Source: Avena insularis
Taxonomy: Eukaryota > Streptophyta > Magnoliopsida > Poales > Poaceae
Length of the DNA: 64,000 nucleotides
Direction: 5' to 3'
NCBI GenBank assembly: GCA_023614405.1
Contig: CM042689.1
Span: forward strand, 330,932,305 to 330,996,304
The notes under the pieces were generated by a model. The model saw only the letters and a list, made by a program, of their open reading frames with translations. It was not told the origin of the DNA and did no database searches. The position numbers were made by a program, and so were the translations under genes. Positions 1-11,100 of the stretch are shown here, one piece after another. How positions within the stretch are numbered: position 1 is the first letter of the stretch; every line of letters begins with the position of its first letter.

Positions 1-589
1 GCTGGTGGAGATGATGGTGTGGATGATGATGATGATGATCTCGATGAAGCCTATCTTGATGACGGTGTTGATGGCGACAGTCTCCCCTCTCCGGGAAGGA
101 ATTCCCCCGGCAGAAATCTATCTGCCGGAGAGATCTTTCTCTCTCGGTGTTTTACGCCCCCTAGAGGCGACTGAAATCTATCTGTGGTCGCTCCCATAGG
201 ATTAGGGTTCCGTAGGGAAGATATAGGTGAAGGGCGGAGTCGGAGGCCGGGCAGGTGGGCCACACCTGCCCTAGGCGTGGGGTCAGGTGGGCCCGCGCCT
301 AGGGGGTGTGGGCCCCCTGAGGCCCATCTCCGTCCCTCCTTCTGGCTTCGTTCGACTTCTGGTAAAATAATGTGTTTCCATATTTTTTTGGTATTTTTTC
401 TGATCTTCGCAAAATTGCACCGAAATGACTTCTTTTCCATCGGAATCCTGACTCCGGCAGTCCATCCTCCAAGAATCATCCAACATGCATAAACAGATGA
501 AAAGCCATATGTAATACCTCATAATAGACAAATATCAATGAATAGAGGTAAATTATGATATAGAATGGTGATGCAAATTGGGCGTATCA
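1..589 (-). repeat. 3' LTR of Athila-type Gypsy element (truncated by window start)
   Basis: Read on the minus strand, the LTR starts at 589 with TGATACGCCCAATTTGCATC. The same sequence with few differences is found at about 4768-5352, which is the 5' LTR of the same element. Position 1 aligns with about 4768, so the LTR runs off the left edge. The adjoining minus-strand sequence AAGCTTGGGGGAGT (590-603) is a good polypurine tract, so this is the 3' LTR. The start sequence is typical of abundant Triticeae Athila-type families; I do not commit to a family name. Confidence 0.85.
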
Positions 590-603
590 ACTCCCCCAAG
601 CTT
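590..603 (-). other. Polypurine tract of the Athila-type element
   Basis: The plus strand reads actcccccaagctt directly beside the LTR start, giving a G-rich purine run on the minus strand, as expected for plus-strand priming of an element transcribed leftwards. Confidence 0.75.
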
Positions 604-2558
604 AGACTTCGCTTGTACCCAAGCGAATACTGAGCTCAGTAAACATGTCCACAGGTTTATGGAGTGAAGTGTCGATAAAATAATACTAACAAGAAGCATC
701 ACACTTACCATTGCACAACTCATAGAAGAAAGCAACTCACCATTATATAACTTAGCTTGCAACCAAGTACAGCAGTCACAATAGAGATGCATAAAGATAA
801 ATCATAATTGGAATTGGCAAACTTGTTCTTGGTCAGATAACACCTGGCAAACAGTTTCACAAAGGCTTTTCGTAGAGGTTTCAAAACAGGAGCACTCTTT
901 GCTCAAAAAGGTTTTTCACAAGTGAAGGCTTTCAAATTAATACTCAATAGATAAGAGTTTTGTGCAAACAAGGAAGATAAAGAAGATGATTGAATAAATC
1001 ACCATATGAATGCTTGAAACACAACAACTCAAATGCTTGCTGGAGAAAGAGAGGAAGTAGGTTTACTGACTCAACTGGTAACTAGGAGAAAGGTCCCTTC
1101 TTAGAGGGTAGAAGGGATTACAAGTCATAAAGAGCTTCCAAAATATTATCGTACTTACTAGTTTTGAGCCCTCATTGCCCCTATCATAAGCATCTTGAGA
1201 TGATTAAGGTTAAAGTGAACAAAGATGGAGTATATGCTTGACGAAATATAAGTTGGCAATATCATGTCCCTTGAATATGAGGGCCACTCCTCATGCATAC
1301 TCAACTTTGGGTCCAGGTAAGTTCTTGTCATTTTAAGTATTTGCATATCGTTGAGAACCGCCAACGGGGTACCCCTTGCACATGGTATAGGAGCTTTCTC
1401 ATAACCAAAATGACAAGGCAAGCAAACAATGAGCATCTCAGCAATCTTTTTATTTACTATGTGTATAGCTTTTTATTGAGGATGCTTCATAGATGACTCA
1501 CTATGGTGATGCTGCAAGTTTCCACCATGATTAAGCATGGCTTAGGCTAGCGGCCTAGGCGTTTCTCTAACACGGAATACAAACTCCATGGACTTACAAG
1601 TTCCCTCTTTATTTCACACCATTGACATCCATAGACAAAAGAGCACGATATCAACTGTGTATAGAGTACAAGTGCAATGTTGAAAATGTTCCTCGTGACA
1701 GCACGGTTCTGCTAATTCCAACATATAGATGCAAGCATATACAACTTCGATGTTCACAATGGTTCAAGTCTATAAGGGGCAAGTAATAAAGTGTGCCATC
1801 AAGTTCGTGAGAGCTTTACTAACTAGTTTTCTCATAACAAAATACTTTTTAATTCAAAAGGTAGATGAAGCTTGAGAATTTGCTTGGAATAGCAAAAGCT
1901 ACTAGGTAGATATGGTGGACACAAGTGGCAAAAGTTTTGGGTTCAAAGGATTTTGGAAACATGAGAAGTATGCCTTCTCAAAACAGGTTTTTGGCTAGCA
2001 AGGCTGGATAGCAATCAAGAGAGTTGAAAGAAACAAGCAAACATACAAGTAATAAAGCCAAACATTCAATCTTCCTTGAAGACACAAAAGAATCTTAAAT
2101 AAAGAATACTAATCTTATGAGCCAACAAGAAAGAAAACAAATGATACAAAATACCTGTAAGCTTTTTCTTTCTTTTCTTTTTCTTTCAAACTAATGCCAC
2201 TGACCAGAACTCAGTTTGCCAAAACCAATTTAGATCCACTTGATGATCCCAAAGTGGTGCCAATACTGAACAACAGGATCCATCATATAATAGAGATTGC
2301 AAACTAAAAAGTAAGAAGTGCAAAAAGTAAAAGATGAGGCTTCTCATTAATATTCCAATAAAGGCACTCACACCAAGGGATACATAGATAATCAAATAAA
2401 GGAGAGATACTTCCACATGCAAACCAAACTATAAGATAACCTCTCTACCAAAGATATGAATCCACTAAAAAGGTAAAAGATAAAAGATAATGGTGGTGAT
2501 ACCGCGGCACTCCCCCAAGCTTGGAACAAGCCAAGGGGATGCCAAAACTGATGACGAA
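604..2558 (-). other. 3' internal non-coding region of the Athila-type element
   Basis: This is about 2 kb of AT-rich sequence between the 3'-proximal ORF and the polypurine tract. No ORF resembles a known domain. Near its right end (2511-2526) is a second copy of the polypurine-like string, actcccccaagcttgg. Confidence 0.5.
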
Positions 2559-3095
2559 TTACTCCTTCGGTGGTGGTGGTGGTGTTCTCTTGATAAGCTC
2601 TTCAATAAGTTTCTTCAACTCCTCGAACTCAAAAGTAAGAGTACAGATTAGCTCCGAATATTGCTCTATACGGTTCATGATCATGTCAGTCCGAGAATCC
2701 CAGTTCTTGTTATTCTTTCCCCACTCTTCATCCTTGGCATGATCTTTCTCTGCATTGTTAGAACGAGGCATATCCAAAACCGAGGGAAAATTCCCTTTGG
2801 GCACATGTTGATATTGATATTCATGTATAAGTGTATGGAAGGGTCTCTTGTTACATGGAGGAGATGGTTGTGGAGAAAGAGTATGACGTCGAGATTTCCT
2901 TCTCGTAGACATCCATGCTGTCTTCTTAAGCTTGGTAGGTTGTACCACCAAACCAATGCTCGCGACAGTAGCGCGGGTGTCCGGATGCTTGTCCTCCTCC
3001 ATGTCACCTTCATATCCTTTCGGGATCTCCTCCTCCTTGGGGACTTGAGGTTCTTCTTCCTTGGGCTTCTTGCCTTTGTCATTGGCGGAGGCCAT
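2559..3095 (-). CDS. 3'-proximal ORF of the Athila-type element, function unknown
   Basis: An uninterrupted 178-aa minus-strand ORF. It starts MASANDKGKKPKEEEP, is rich in K, E and P, and has a helical stretch near residues 140-168 (MIMNRIEQYSELICTLTFEF then EELKKLIEELIKR) that could form a short coiled coil. It ends in a run of prolines before PKE. It sits downstream of the protease remnant in the element's direction, where Athila elements often carry an extra ORF. I see no membrane segment or catalytic motif. It is intact while the rest of the element is broken, which may be chance given its short length. Function is unknown. Confidence 0.5.
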   Translation of the reverse strand: MASANDKGKKPKEEEPQVPKEEEIPKGYEGDMEEDKHPDTRATVASIGLVVQPTKLKKTAWMSTRRKSRRHTLSPQPSPPCNKRPFHTLIHEYQYQHVPKGNFPSVLDMPRSNNAEKDHAKDEEWGKNNKNWDSRTDMIMNRIEQYSELICTLTFEFEELKKLIEELIKRTPPPPPKE

Positions 3096-3638
3096 GGTGC
3101 TCTAAACTTGAGAAGATTTCCTATTCAAAGATGAACTCTGCAGATTCCTTTTCTCTTTCTCCTGAGAATTTCCTTCTTCCAAAACCCTTGCACAATCTCA
3201 ATGACAACATTAGTATAAGAAAAAACAATAGGCCTTTGGTGCACACTTCAACTAAAAACCCATCAAAACAAAAGCTTCTGTAAGGGGCAGATGCAAATGA
3301 TGGCAGAAATCTGTCAAAACAGACCAGCAGGTAAAGATTGATTTTTTCTAAGACCTTCTGTTGCTCAAATTAAAAAGTGCAGAACTGATGAAAGTTGGGT
3401 AACAACTTGAAGAACAAGCACAGAAAAATGCAGCTCCATCCAACATACTTAGCTCCCTCACTAATTTTTACAATGCGGCACAAAAATCTGTCCCATGACA
3501 GCCACTTTTTACAACTCCTCTACTTCACAAAAGTAGTTGAACTTGACACAAAAACCAAAACAAAAAGGATAAGCAGTGGTTATTACAGAGGTAATAACTT
3601 CCAAGAATCAAAAAAACTCTTGGGTTATCTCCCAACAA
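3096..3638 (-). other. Spacer inside the Athila-type element
   Basis: Sequence between the protease-containing remnant and the 3' ORF. No RT, RNase H or integrase motif is present in any frame, so these domains are deleted from this copy. Confidence 0.4.
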
Positions 3639-4633
3639 CTACTTTTTCTTTAATGCCTTTAAGTTAGGCTTGAAACTTCCAAAGATGCTCACATAGGATA
3701 TATATATATATCTAGAGTGAAAAAGAGCATCAAGAATCAAATATCCAACACACTTGAGTATAACCCACTTCCTATGCATGGGGGTATCATGAGAAAACAA
3801 ATTGTTCAAACAAAAGGCCACAAGCATAGGAAGACAAAACAAATGCAACTTTAAAGCTTTCAACATAAAACGGGGAAACTTAACATCATTGAGATGCATA
3901 AAACCATATTTCCCTCGCTCATAATAACTTTCAGTAGCACTTTGAATAAAGTTGACAACATAATTGTCACTGGAAACAACTTTATCATCAGAATAAGCAT
4001 ACTTACAGTCATCAAAAAGAGGTCCAAGGTCATAGACTGGATCTATAGAAGCAAGTTGTTCCATCCTGAAATCTTTATTAGGCAAGCTATTTTCACAAGG
4101 AGCTTTAGCAAATTTGGAAAAGTTAAACACATAAGACTCTCCATCAATATTTTTAAAACTTTTTCCTTCTTACAATCAATAATAGCTCCACAAGTGTTCA
4201 AGAAAGGTCTACCAAAAATGATAGGACAAGGTTTGCTAGCTGCTGAATTAAGCACTAGAAAATCAGCAGGATATTTAATCTTACCACAGAGAACCTCCAC
4301 ATCTCTTACAATGCCAATAGGGCAAATGGTCTCCTTATTAGCAAGGTGGATAACAACATCAATGTCCTCAAGCTCACAAGGACCAATCTCATGCATAATT
4401 TCCCTGTAAAGCTCATAAGGAATAGCACTAGAACTAGCACTAATATCACATAAACCATAGTAGCAATGATCACCAATTTTAACAGAAAGCACAGGAACAC
4501 TAGCTTTTCTAGCCTTACTAGGATGAGAGATAATAGTATAAGCGTCTTCACAGAAGACAATGTGCTCATCCTCTATATTTCTAGTGACAGTGTCTTTCAC
4601 TAGAAGCGTCTTCACAGAAGACAATGTGCTCAT
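3639..4633 (-). pseudogene. Retropepsin-like remnant of Athila-type pol, frameshifted
   Basis: The segment 4633-4043 encodes a retroviral-type aspartic protease fold: VPVLSVKIGDHCYYGLCDIS with the active-site box reading DISAS (residue 63 onward) instead of the usual D-x-G-A-S, and a downstream PCPIIFGRPFLNTCGAIIDC that matches the conserved I-x-G-R/L-x-F-L strand. Near 4140 the frame shifts, and the reading continues in 4130-3639 (FNFSKFAKAP..., ending at 3639). Gag should lie between this and the 5' LTR, and RT to integrase should follow, but both are missing, so the element is a deletion derivative that could not move on its own. The loss of the active-site glycine suggests the protease was inactive as well. 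Confidence 0.75.
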
Positions 4634-4644
4634 CCTCTATATTT
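4541..4644. repeat. Tandem duplication of a 40-bp segment, 64-bp period
   Basis: The 40-bp string beginning agcgtcttcacagaagacaa occurs at 4541-4580 and again at 4605-4644, separated by 24 bp. It lies at the start of the protease remnant and repeats part of its reading frame. Confidence 0.9.
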
Positions 4645-4736
4645 AAATCCAATGGTTCCACTCACAAGCATCAACTACAATAGTAATCAACACCGGGAAA
4701 GTTTCCCCTAATGAACTAAGCAATATCCAACACAAT

Positions 4737-5352
4737 TGTTACAGCAGGACGGAGTGGTGATGATGGTGCTGGTGGAGATGATGGTGTGGATGATGATGAT
4801 GATCCTGATGAAGCCTAGCTTGATGACGGTGTTGATGGCGACGGTCTCCCTTCTCCGGGGAGGAATTCCCTCGACAGAAATCTGTCTACCAAAGAGATCT
4901 TTCTCTCTCAGTGTTTTCCACCCCCAGAGGCGGCGGAAATCTATCTATGGTCGCTCCCCTAGGATTAGGGTTCCGTAGGGAAGATATAGGCGAAGGGGTG
5001 GAGTCGGAGGTCGGGCAGGTGGGCCACACCTGCCCTAGGCGCGGGTCAGGTGGGCCCGCGCCTAGGGGGTGTGGGCCCCCTAAGGCCCATCTCCGTCCCT
5101 CCTTCTGGCTTCCTTCGTCTTCTGGTAAAATAATATGTTTCCATATTTTTCTGGTATTTTTCTGATCTTCGTGAAATTGCACCGAAACGCCTTATTTTCC
5201 ATCAGAATCCAGACTCCGGCAGTCCATCCTCCAAGAATCATCCAACATGCATAAACAGATGAAAAGCCATAAGTAATACCTCATAATAAGACAAATATCA
5301 ATGAATAAAGGTAAATTATGATATAGAATAGTGATGCAAATTGGGCGTATCA
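4737..5352 (-). repeat. 5' LTR of the Athila-type element
   Basis: On the minus strand the LTR starts at 5352 with TGATACGCCCAATTTGC. It is nearly the same as 1-589 over the shared part. The inner end is uncertain (I place it near 4737) because the partner LTR is cut by the window edge and I could not recognise a primer-binding site. A (GAT)n-rich stretch lies near 4760-4805. The five bases outside the LTR are gagtg (5353-5357); the matching duplication would lie left of the window. Confidence 0.75.
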
Positions 5353-5835
5353 GAGTGTAAGATCTCAGAGTTTAAGGCTGTGGTTAGGTTTATATCTTAA
5401 TTGCTTTCTTGTAGTTGCGGATGCTTGCAAGGGGTTTAATCACAAGTATGTATTAGTCCAAGTAAGATCGGTACATTAGCACAGGTTCACCCACACAACA
5501 CTTATAAAATCAAAGAAGACTACTCAGCTATATGAAACGAAAGCAATTGACAGTATTCCCATGTGTCCTCGAGAACGTTTGGTCCTCATTAGTATTTCCA
5601 CCGGCTTGTCCTTTGCTAAGAAAGAATTGGGCCACTTGCTGCAATTTTTTGTTATTTTATTTACTCGCACTTTATTTCCTTGCTTTATCAGAAAACCTCT
5701 AAAAATCCGTTTGCTAAAGTATTTACAGAGATTTCCTGCTCCATACTAATAGTCAACACCTTCTGCTCCTCGTTGTGATCGACACTCCTATTTATCGAAA
5801 GTACTACGATACACCTCCTATACTTGTGGGTCATC
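5353..5835 (+). repeat. 3' part of another Athila-type LTR, split by the element at 1-5352
   Basis: The sequence runs through a stretch containing ccggcttgtcctttgctaag and ends in ccttctgctcctcgttgtga ... tacttgtgggtcatca at 5835, which I recognise as the 3' end of common Triticeae Athila-type LTRs in plus orientation. No primer-binding site follows 5835, so this is a solo LTR or a 3' LTR. Its 5' half should lie left of the window, beyond the minus-strand element that appears inserted in it. Confidence 0.65.
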
Positions 5836-6264
5836 AGGGCATACATAGGTTCAGCCAGCAGGCGGCACAAGACACCGGGCCTAAAAAAACAGAGACATGA
5901 CATGTATTTACAGCGAGCGACACCCCATATTTAAGTGAAAAATTATGTACTTATAATCTATTGGAGGCCCCCGGGTTATTATCGATCTAGGTTTGCCCCT
6001 AGCCATTGGTTTTTTCGCAAGGGGGATTGTGTTGCTTGCATCATTTCTTTGTGATTGTTGGTCCTGATATTGCCCATTGGCCTAAATCTAAAAAATCTGG
6101 TACCAATTTTCATGAGAAATGAAAATTGGGAGCCCAGAGCTCCTTTGTCGGGAAAAAAACTTTTGACCTCATATTTCACATTTTTGAGAAAGGTACTCCT
6201 CATGTCTCAAAATGTAGGAGATATTTTGGACCGTGTAAATTCATGCTTTGACGAAAAAACACTA
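5836..6264. other. Unassigned intergenic sequence
   Basis: About 430 bp between the LTR end and the first MITE. No coding or repeat signature was recognised. Confidence 0.3.
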
Positions 6265-6411
6265 CTCCCTTCGTTCACTAATGTAAGACTTTCTAGATAT
6301 TTCAAAGTATGCTAGATTTGGACTAAAATGGACGAACTTAAACAACAAAACATGTCTAGATACATGCATTTCCAGAAAAGCTAGACTGTCTTACATAATT
6401 GAACGAGGGAG
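6265..6411. mobile_element. Stowaway MITE
   Basis: 147 bp with terminal inverted repeats ctcccttcgttc and gaacgagggag, flanked by TA on both sides (6263-6264 and 6412-6413). The second inner match is taatgtaagac against gtcttacat. Non-autonomous Tc1/mariner-type element; no coding capacity. Confidence 0.9.
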
Positions 6412-6815
6412 TATATAACTCAATAATATGTGGATTTGTTTGTAATTTGGCTTTTGTTGGACTCTTTTTGCCCTCTTAACATATAACATGCGGTTCTCCT
6501 GCATGGTTCTAAATAAAAATAATAATATGTGAAATATGTTACTCAAATATAAAATATGTAGCACTAGCTTCATATTTGGACAACCAATGATTTTGCAACT
6601 ATTAATCAAAAATTGTACTACACGGAATTTGATGTTGAAGTTAGTTCCAAACTGGTCAACAAAGTATGTGGTCAGCAAAGGGTTTGTTCTCCTCGTTTTT
6701 CTCGGCAGAAATTGTTTTGAACTCGTAAATTAGGAAAAGATGCCTGACGAACAAACCGAAAAAGTCTTGTCTGTTTGTTCTTTGAAGCATTTCATGTCTA
6801 TCCGGTGCTTCGTTA
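6412..6815. other. Unassigned AT-rich intergenic sequence
   Basis: About 400 bp between two MITEs, upstream of the host gene. No recognised feature. Confidence 0.3.
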
Positions 6816-7023
6816 CCCTCCCTCCGTTTTAAAATATAAGATGTTTTATCTTTGTGAAACAAATGTATATAGACTTGTTTTAGTATATAGGTTCACTCAG
6901 GATTGGAGTGAATCTACCCACTAAAATAAGTTTAGATACATTTTCTTCACAGATCTAAAACATATTATATTTTAAAACTGAGTTCACAGATCTAAAACAT
7001 ATTATATTTTAAAACTGAGGGAG
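6816..7023. mobile_element. Stowaway MITE with a duplicated 3' end
   Basis: The ends are ccctccctccgttttaaaat and attttaaaactgagggag, with TA at 6814-6815 and 7024-7025. The last 37 bp (ttcacagatctaaaacatat ...) are present twice in tandem, 6946-6982 and 6983-7019. One extra C at the left end departs from the usual CTCCCTCCG. Confidence 0.85.
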
Positions 7024-8194
7024 TATTTTTTAAGAGGACCCTGGTCTTGTCTTAGTAGTACGAAAGCAGCAGAACAACGGAGGCAAACAGCAAATCCTAT
7101 TGGTCTAGGCGGTACCCGGAGACGGCAGAGGAAGAACCCGTACGGCGTACGCTGGATTGGACAGCCTGCCAGTATTCCGTTCCGTGGCGCGACGCGGCGT
7201 CGTCGAAAAGTCAGGTTCAGATAGATCCGTTCCTGGCCCGTCTTTCGTCGGCGTGTTATCTGCCTCGGTTGGAGGTCTGATGAAATCTTTCGGCCGCATC
7301 CAACGAGCGCCATCCCATCCGGTCCGGCCATTCCCCCTGTTTCGTTGCCCACTCCACCAGTCACCACGCCTCGTCCTTCCATGTTGCCAACCCAAAGACA
7401 AACGGAGCTCCCCCCAGAACAGATCGAGCGACCGAACGAACAACAGAGGCTGGCACGCACGTTGCCAAGCCGAAGCCGGGAGGGAGGGGACCTTGGTTCA
7501 GCCGATCGAAACAGGCGTCGTTTTCGCAAAAGATACGGCGCTTTTACCAGGCCACCAATAATAATAAGTGGGGACTCGTCCGTATTATTCTATAGTATAG
7601 CGCGGGAGTATCTTGCGATATTAATATATGCTCCTTTTCAAAAAAAAATAGTATAGCGCGGGAGAGTTCCGGTAGGACGAGTATATCCCCCACCCCTGCC
7701 GCCGCTGCCAAGTCACGCACAGGAGATAGATTCATGGCGAAAGGGGGTTTACCAGGTTGTCCCCGCCTCCCCATTGGCTAAACGGAAAAAAGGATTAACC
7801 GATTCATTAATTAATTAATGGGAGTAATCGGGGGGGCGAGATCGGTGGGAGCAAATGCGTTTGAGGATAATAAGGGGCCCCCGGTCGCATTTTTTTATTC
7901 GGATCCGTCGTGTATCCACGTGGCGATCCGACCCCTTTGGAGGAGGAGACTTTAACCGCGGCCACAAACAAAAGCCTCTCGGCCCGTCGTCCCCCTTTTT
8001 ATACCCGCCCCCTCCCCGCGCCTTCGCCTGTTTCGTCGCCGTGTCTTCTCCCTCCTTTCGCCGCCTCCTCCCCTTTTCGTTTCCTCGCGACTGAACTACA
8101 ACGCGATCCACCCGATCTCGAAAGGGAAAACTACCTGGATAGAGAGAGAACTGCTGCGCCGCCGCCGGAGGGAGAGTTGGGTTGATTAGTAGTA
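7024..8194 (+). promoter_or_regulatory. Upstream and 5' UTR region of the CCDC25-like gene
   Basis: This GC-rich stretch lies between the last MITE and the start codon. A weak TATA-like string, tttttatacc, lies at about 7995-8004, some 190 bp before the ATG, followed by C/T-rich sequence (cccctccccgcgccttcgcc, later ctccctcctttcgccg), a common layout for a grass core promoter and leader. ORFs crossing it on both strands have no recognisable domain and reflect GC-rich composition. The transcription start is not determined. Confidence 0.4.
7593..7664 (+). mobile_element. 40-bp poly(A)-tailed micro-insertion with 16-bp target duplication
   Basis: The string tagtatagcgcgggag occurs at 7593-7608 and 7649-7664. 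The 40 bp between them end in ccttttcaaaaaaaa. A long exact direct repeat around a short sequence ending in A fits a severely 5'-truncated target-primed retroinsertion (LINE- or SINE-driven). Confidence 0.55.
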
Positions 8195-11100
8195 ATGGTG
8201 TTGTACTACAAGGCGCGGCCGGACGCCGGCGACTACACCATCTACATGGGCGCCGACAAGAACGAGAACGAGGAGCTCATCAAGTACGGCCTCCCGGAGG
8301 ACGTCTGGTAAGACCATTTGCCTACTACTACTACTCTATTTACTTATTTTTCCCTCCTTCATCTCTCTCTCTCTCTCTCTGGTGCTCCCTCCATTACGGA
8401 ATAACCTGCGAGCTTAAGAAAACATGCAGTTTCAGAATGCATGAAGATTGCTCTCGAAAAAAGATTGCATGAAGATTTAGGCGCGTATATTTCGCAAAAA
8501 AAAAAAGATTTGGGCGCGTTTGCATTTATTGTCCCGTTTAATTAGGGCGTAGCAAAGTAACCCCTTGACCGCAGATTCCTCCCCGTAACACGAGTACACG
8601 ATCTCTCTCTCTATCTATCTCGTGAAAATACATACGCTAGGTCTGGAATACACGTGCACGCCGGTCGAGTAGAATACGAGACTCATGCCATGCCATGCCG
8701 TAGCTTTAATAAAAAAAATTAAGTTACCGTGGGAGCTGGTAGCTAGACAAAAACCGGATGGATAGCTAGGGATCCCGGTATGGGAGACGGAGGGATTACG
8801 CTGAGCGCGCGCGCGGATTGACGCGTGACGAGGCCGTGACGGGGCTTGGTGGGGACGCTCCAACGTCCCCAACTACCAAACCGTAACGATACGACCAAAG
8901 CCACGGAACAGCTACACACATCCGATCCTATCGTCTGCCATATCTGCACCGCACCACGCACCACACCGGCCGGCGCCTAGCTATAGGATCGAGCCCTAGC
9001 TCTAGCTAGCTGCGACCACAACATACGTAACACCATTGTCTAGAAGAACCTGTCCTCGCGTTGTGCACCGCCAGCTAGCTTTAGCTGCGCGCATACTGCT
9101 TATTTTGCTAGAAAGTAAGTTTAACTGGAAGTGGATATGTGGATCTCCAACTGTATATGCTATACCAATGGATCCATAGGATAGTTAATTAAGTAGCACT
9201 CTCTCTAAGAACCAACATGTGGTTAGATGGTTATGAGGGTAGTGGTACCCTCAGTCTACCAGAGTTCAAACCCCAGGTTTAACGCTTTGGTGTCTCATAA
9301 AAGCGGAATATTTTTTCAGTAGGAGGCGATGACTCCGTCTCTCGGAGGTGCTCATAGGATAGGGTGTGTGTGTGTATTCATAGGGGTGGGTGTATATACA
9401 CATTGTGAGCGTAGTCTACCAGAGTTCAAACCCCAGGTTTAACGTTTTGGTGTCTCATAAAAGCGGAATATTTTTTCAGTAGGAGGCGATGACTCCGTCT
9501 CTCGGAGGTGCTCATAGGATAGGGTGTGTGTATTCATAGGGGTGAGTGTATATACACATTGTGAGCGTCTGCGTTTGTACTGTGTTTCTAAAAAAAAATA
9601 GCACTCTCTCTGTCTTACAATATAAACCTTTTTACCAACCTGAAACATATGGAGTATGTGTTTGTTAGTTAATCATGTTGCTGCATGCTGTCTTCCGACC
9701 AGGTTCCATGTGGACAAGGTGTCCTCGGCGCACGTCTATTTGAGGCTCAAGAAAGGCGACTCCATAGATACCATCAGTGAGGGCCTACTGGAGGATTGTG
9801 CACAGCTTGTAAAAGCGCATTCCATTCAAGGTATGTACGTACGCCTTTTCGGAAAATATTTAGTACATTGACCGCCTTCAACCTAATACTACTAGACAAC
9901 ACTCCTGCCTGTCTCTCGAGAAAATAAAAAAAGTAGTACTAAATCTCTTGAGAAAAATGCTTGTTAGGAATGAGGTGCTTTTAAAGCTGGGTATTTCATG
10001 GCAATTTTCATATACGTATTTATGCAAGAACTAAATCTCTAGCTAGATCGGTGTTATGCCTTGTCTTTTGAACGGTTGTTCCACTATGTCGAATCCTGGT
10101 TAAATGGTCGCTAGGTGTTGATGCAAACTATTAGAACTAACTTTTATTTTTTGGGGGGTCATTTATATTCATTAGCTATGTGTATAAGGGTTTGTGTCAA
10201 AGGCGTCGATGTCAATTGACATCGGCCAATGTACACATAATCGGCAAGAATGAGTGCCAAAAGGAGGAACATTGAAAGTACAGGAAGATGGGGAAGAATG
10301 GCGGTCGTGACCGGCAAGGCTCGATGTTGCTCGGTAGTGCCAAATGATAACGCTAGGGCTTCAAGGTCTAGAGTAGAAAGCTTGATCGTTTGGTGATAGA
10401 GGGGAGACCTATATATGGCGCGACGTTTGTAGGATGAGGGAGGAGGCGAAGCAATGCGACAAAGGATGCGGAGTTATGCGACGGTTGCTCACTAGGAAGA
10501 ACAAAAATGGGTGGCAGTTGTGAATTGTGTTGAAGAGAAAAGCGAGAGGATAACCCGGAGGTGCGGGAGGAGGAAAGCGAGTGGTTGTGTTAGGTCGGTC
10601 ACACCCTATTGTTGTACTACATATATTTGTGTATATACCTAGGATACCACTACAGATATTTGCATTGCAAATGGTCAACCCACATATGATATAACTGTCG
10701 AGCCGGCTGCCGTCTAAAGTGTTATTAAACATTTTATATTCATCAAGAGTCCAAGATATAACAACTCGTACCAAGTTTACATGCTCAATTAACTATGATG
10801 TCCATATGGGTTGAGAAAATAGGTATATATGGTGTGACCTGCCGGCCGTCGGTGTCATACTGCTACAAAGCTGCTGCATCCACATTGCTTGTTTAACAGG
10901 AATCTCTTTCTCTTTCGCTCTTTTTTCTTTGTAGCAACATTTTTCCTGAATTATTGGCGCCCTCTGTGCATGCATGGACCCCGTTGCATTATCTGGTTCA
11001 GTTCATGTCTGGCCTGCATCTGCATGCCCGAGTGATTGTGATCGTCGATCGGAACGTGACAATTAAGTTGGATCGGCGGCGATAGATGATAATAATGCAT

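Noticed and set aside
7002..7561. Overlapping long ORFs on both strands upstream of CCDC25
   Set aside because: GC-rich shadows of each other with no domain and no codon pattern; treated as promoter region.
9361..9376. Short (GT)n run as a functional microsatellite
   Set aside because: It is part of the SINE body and only a few units long.
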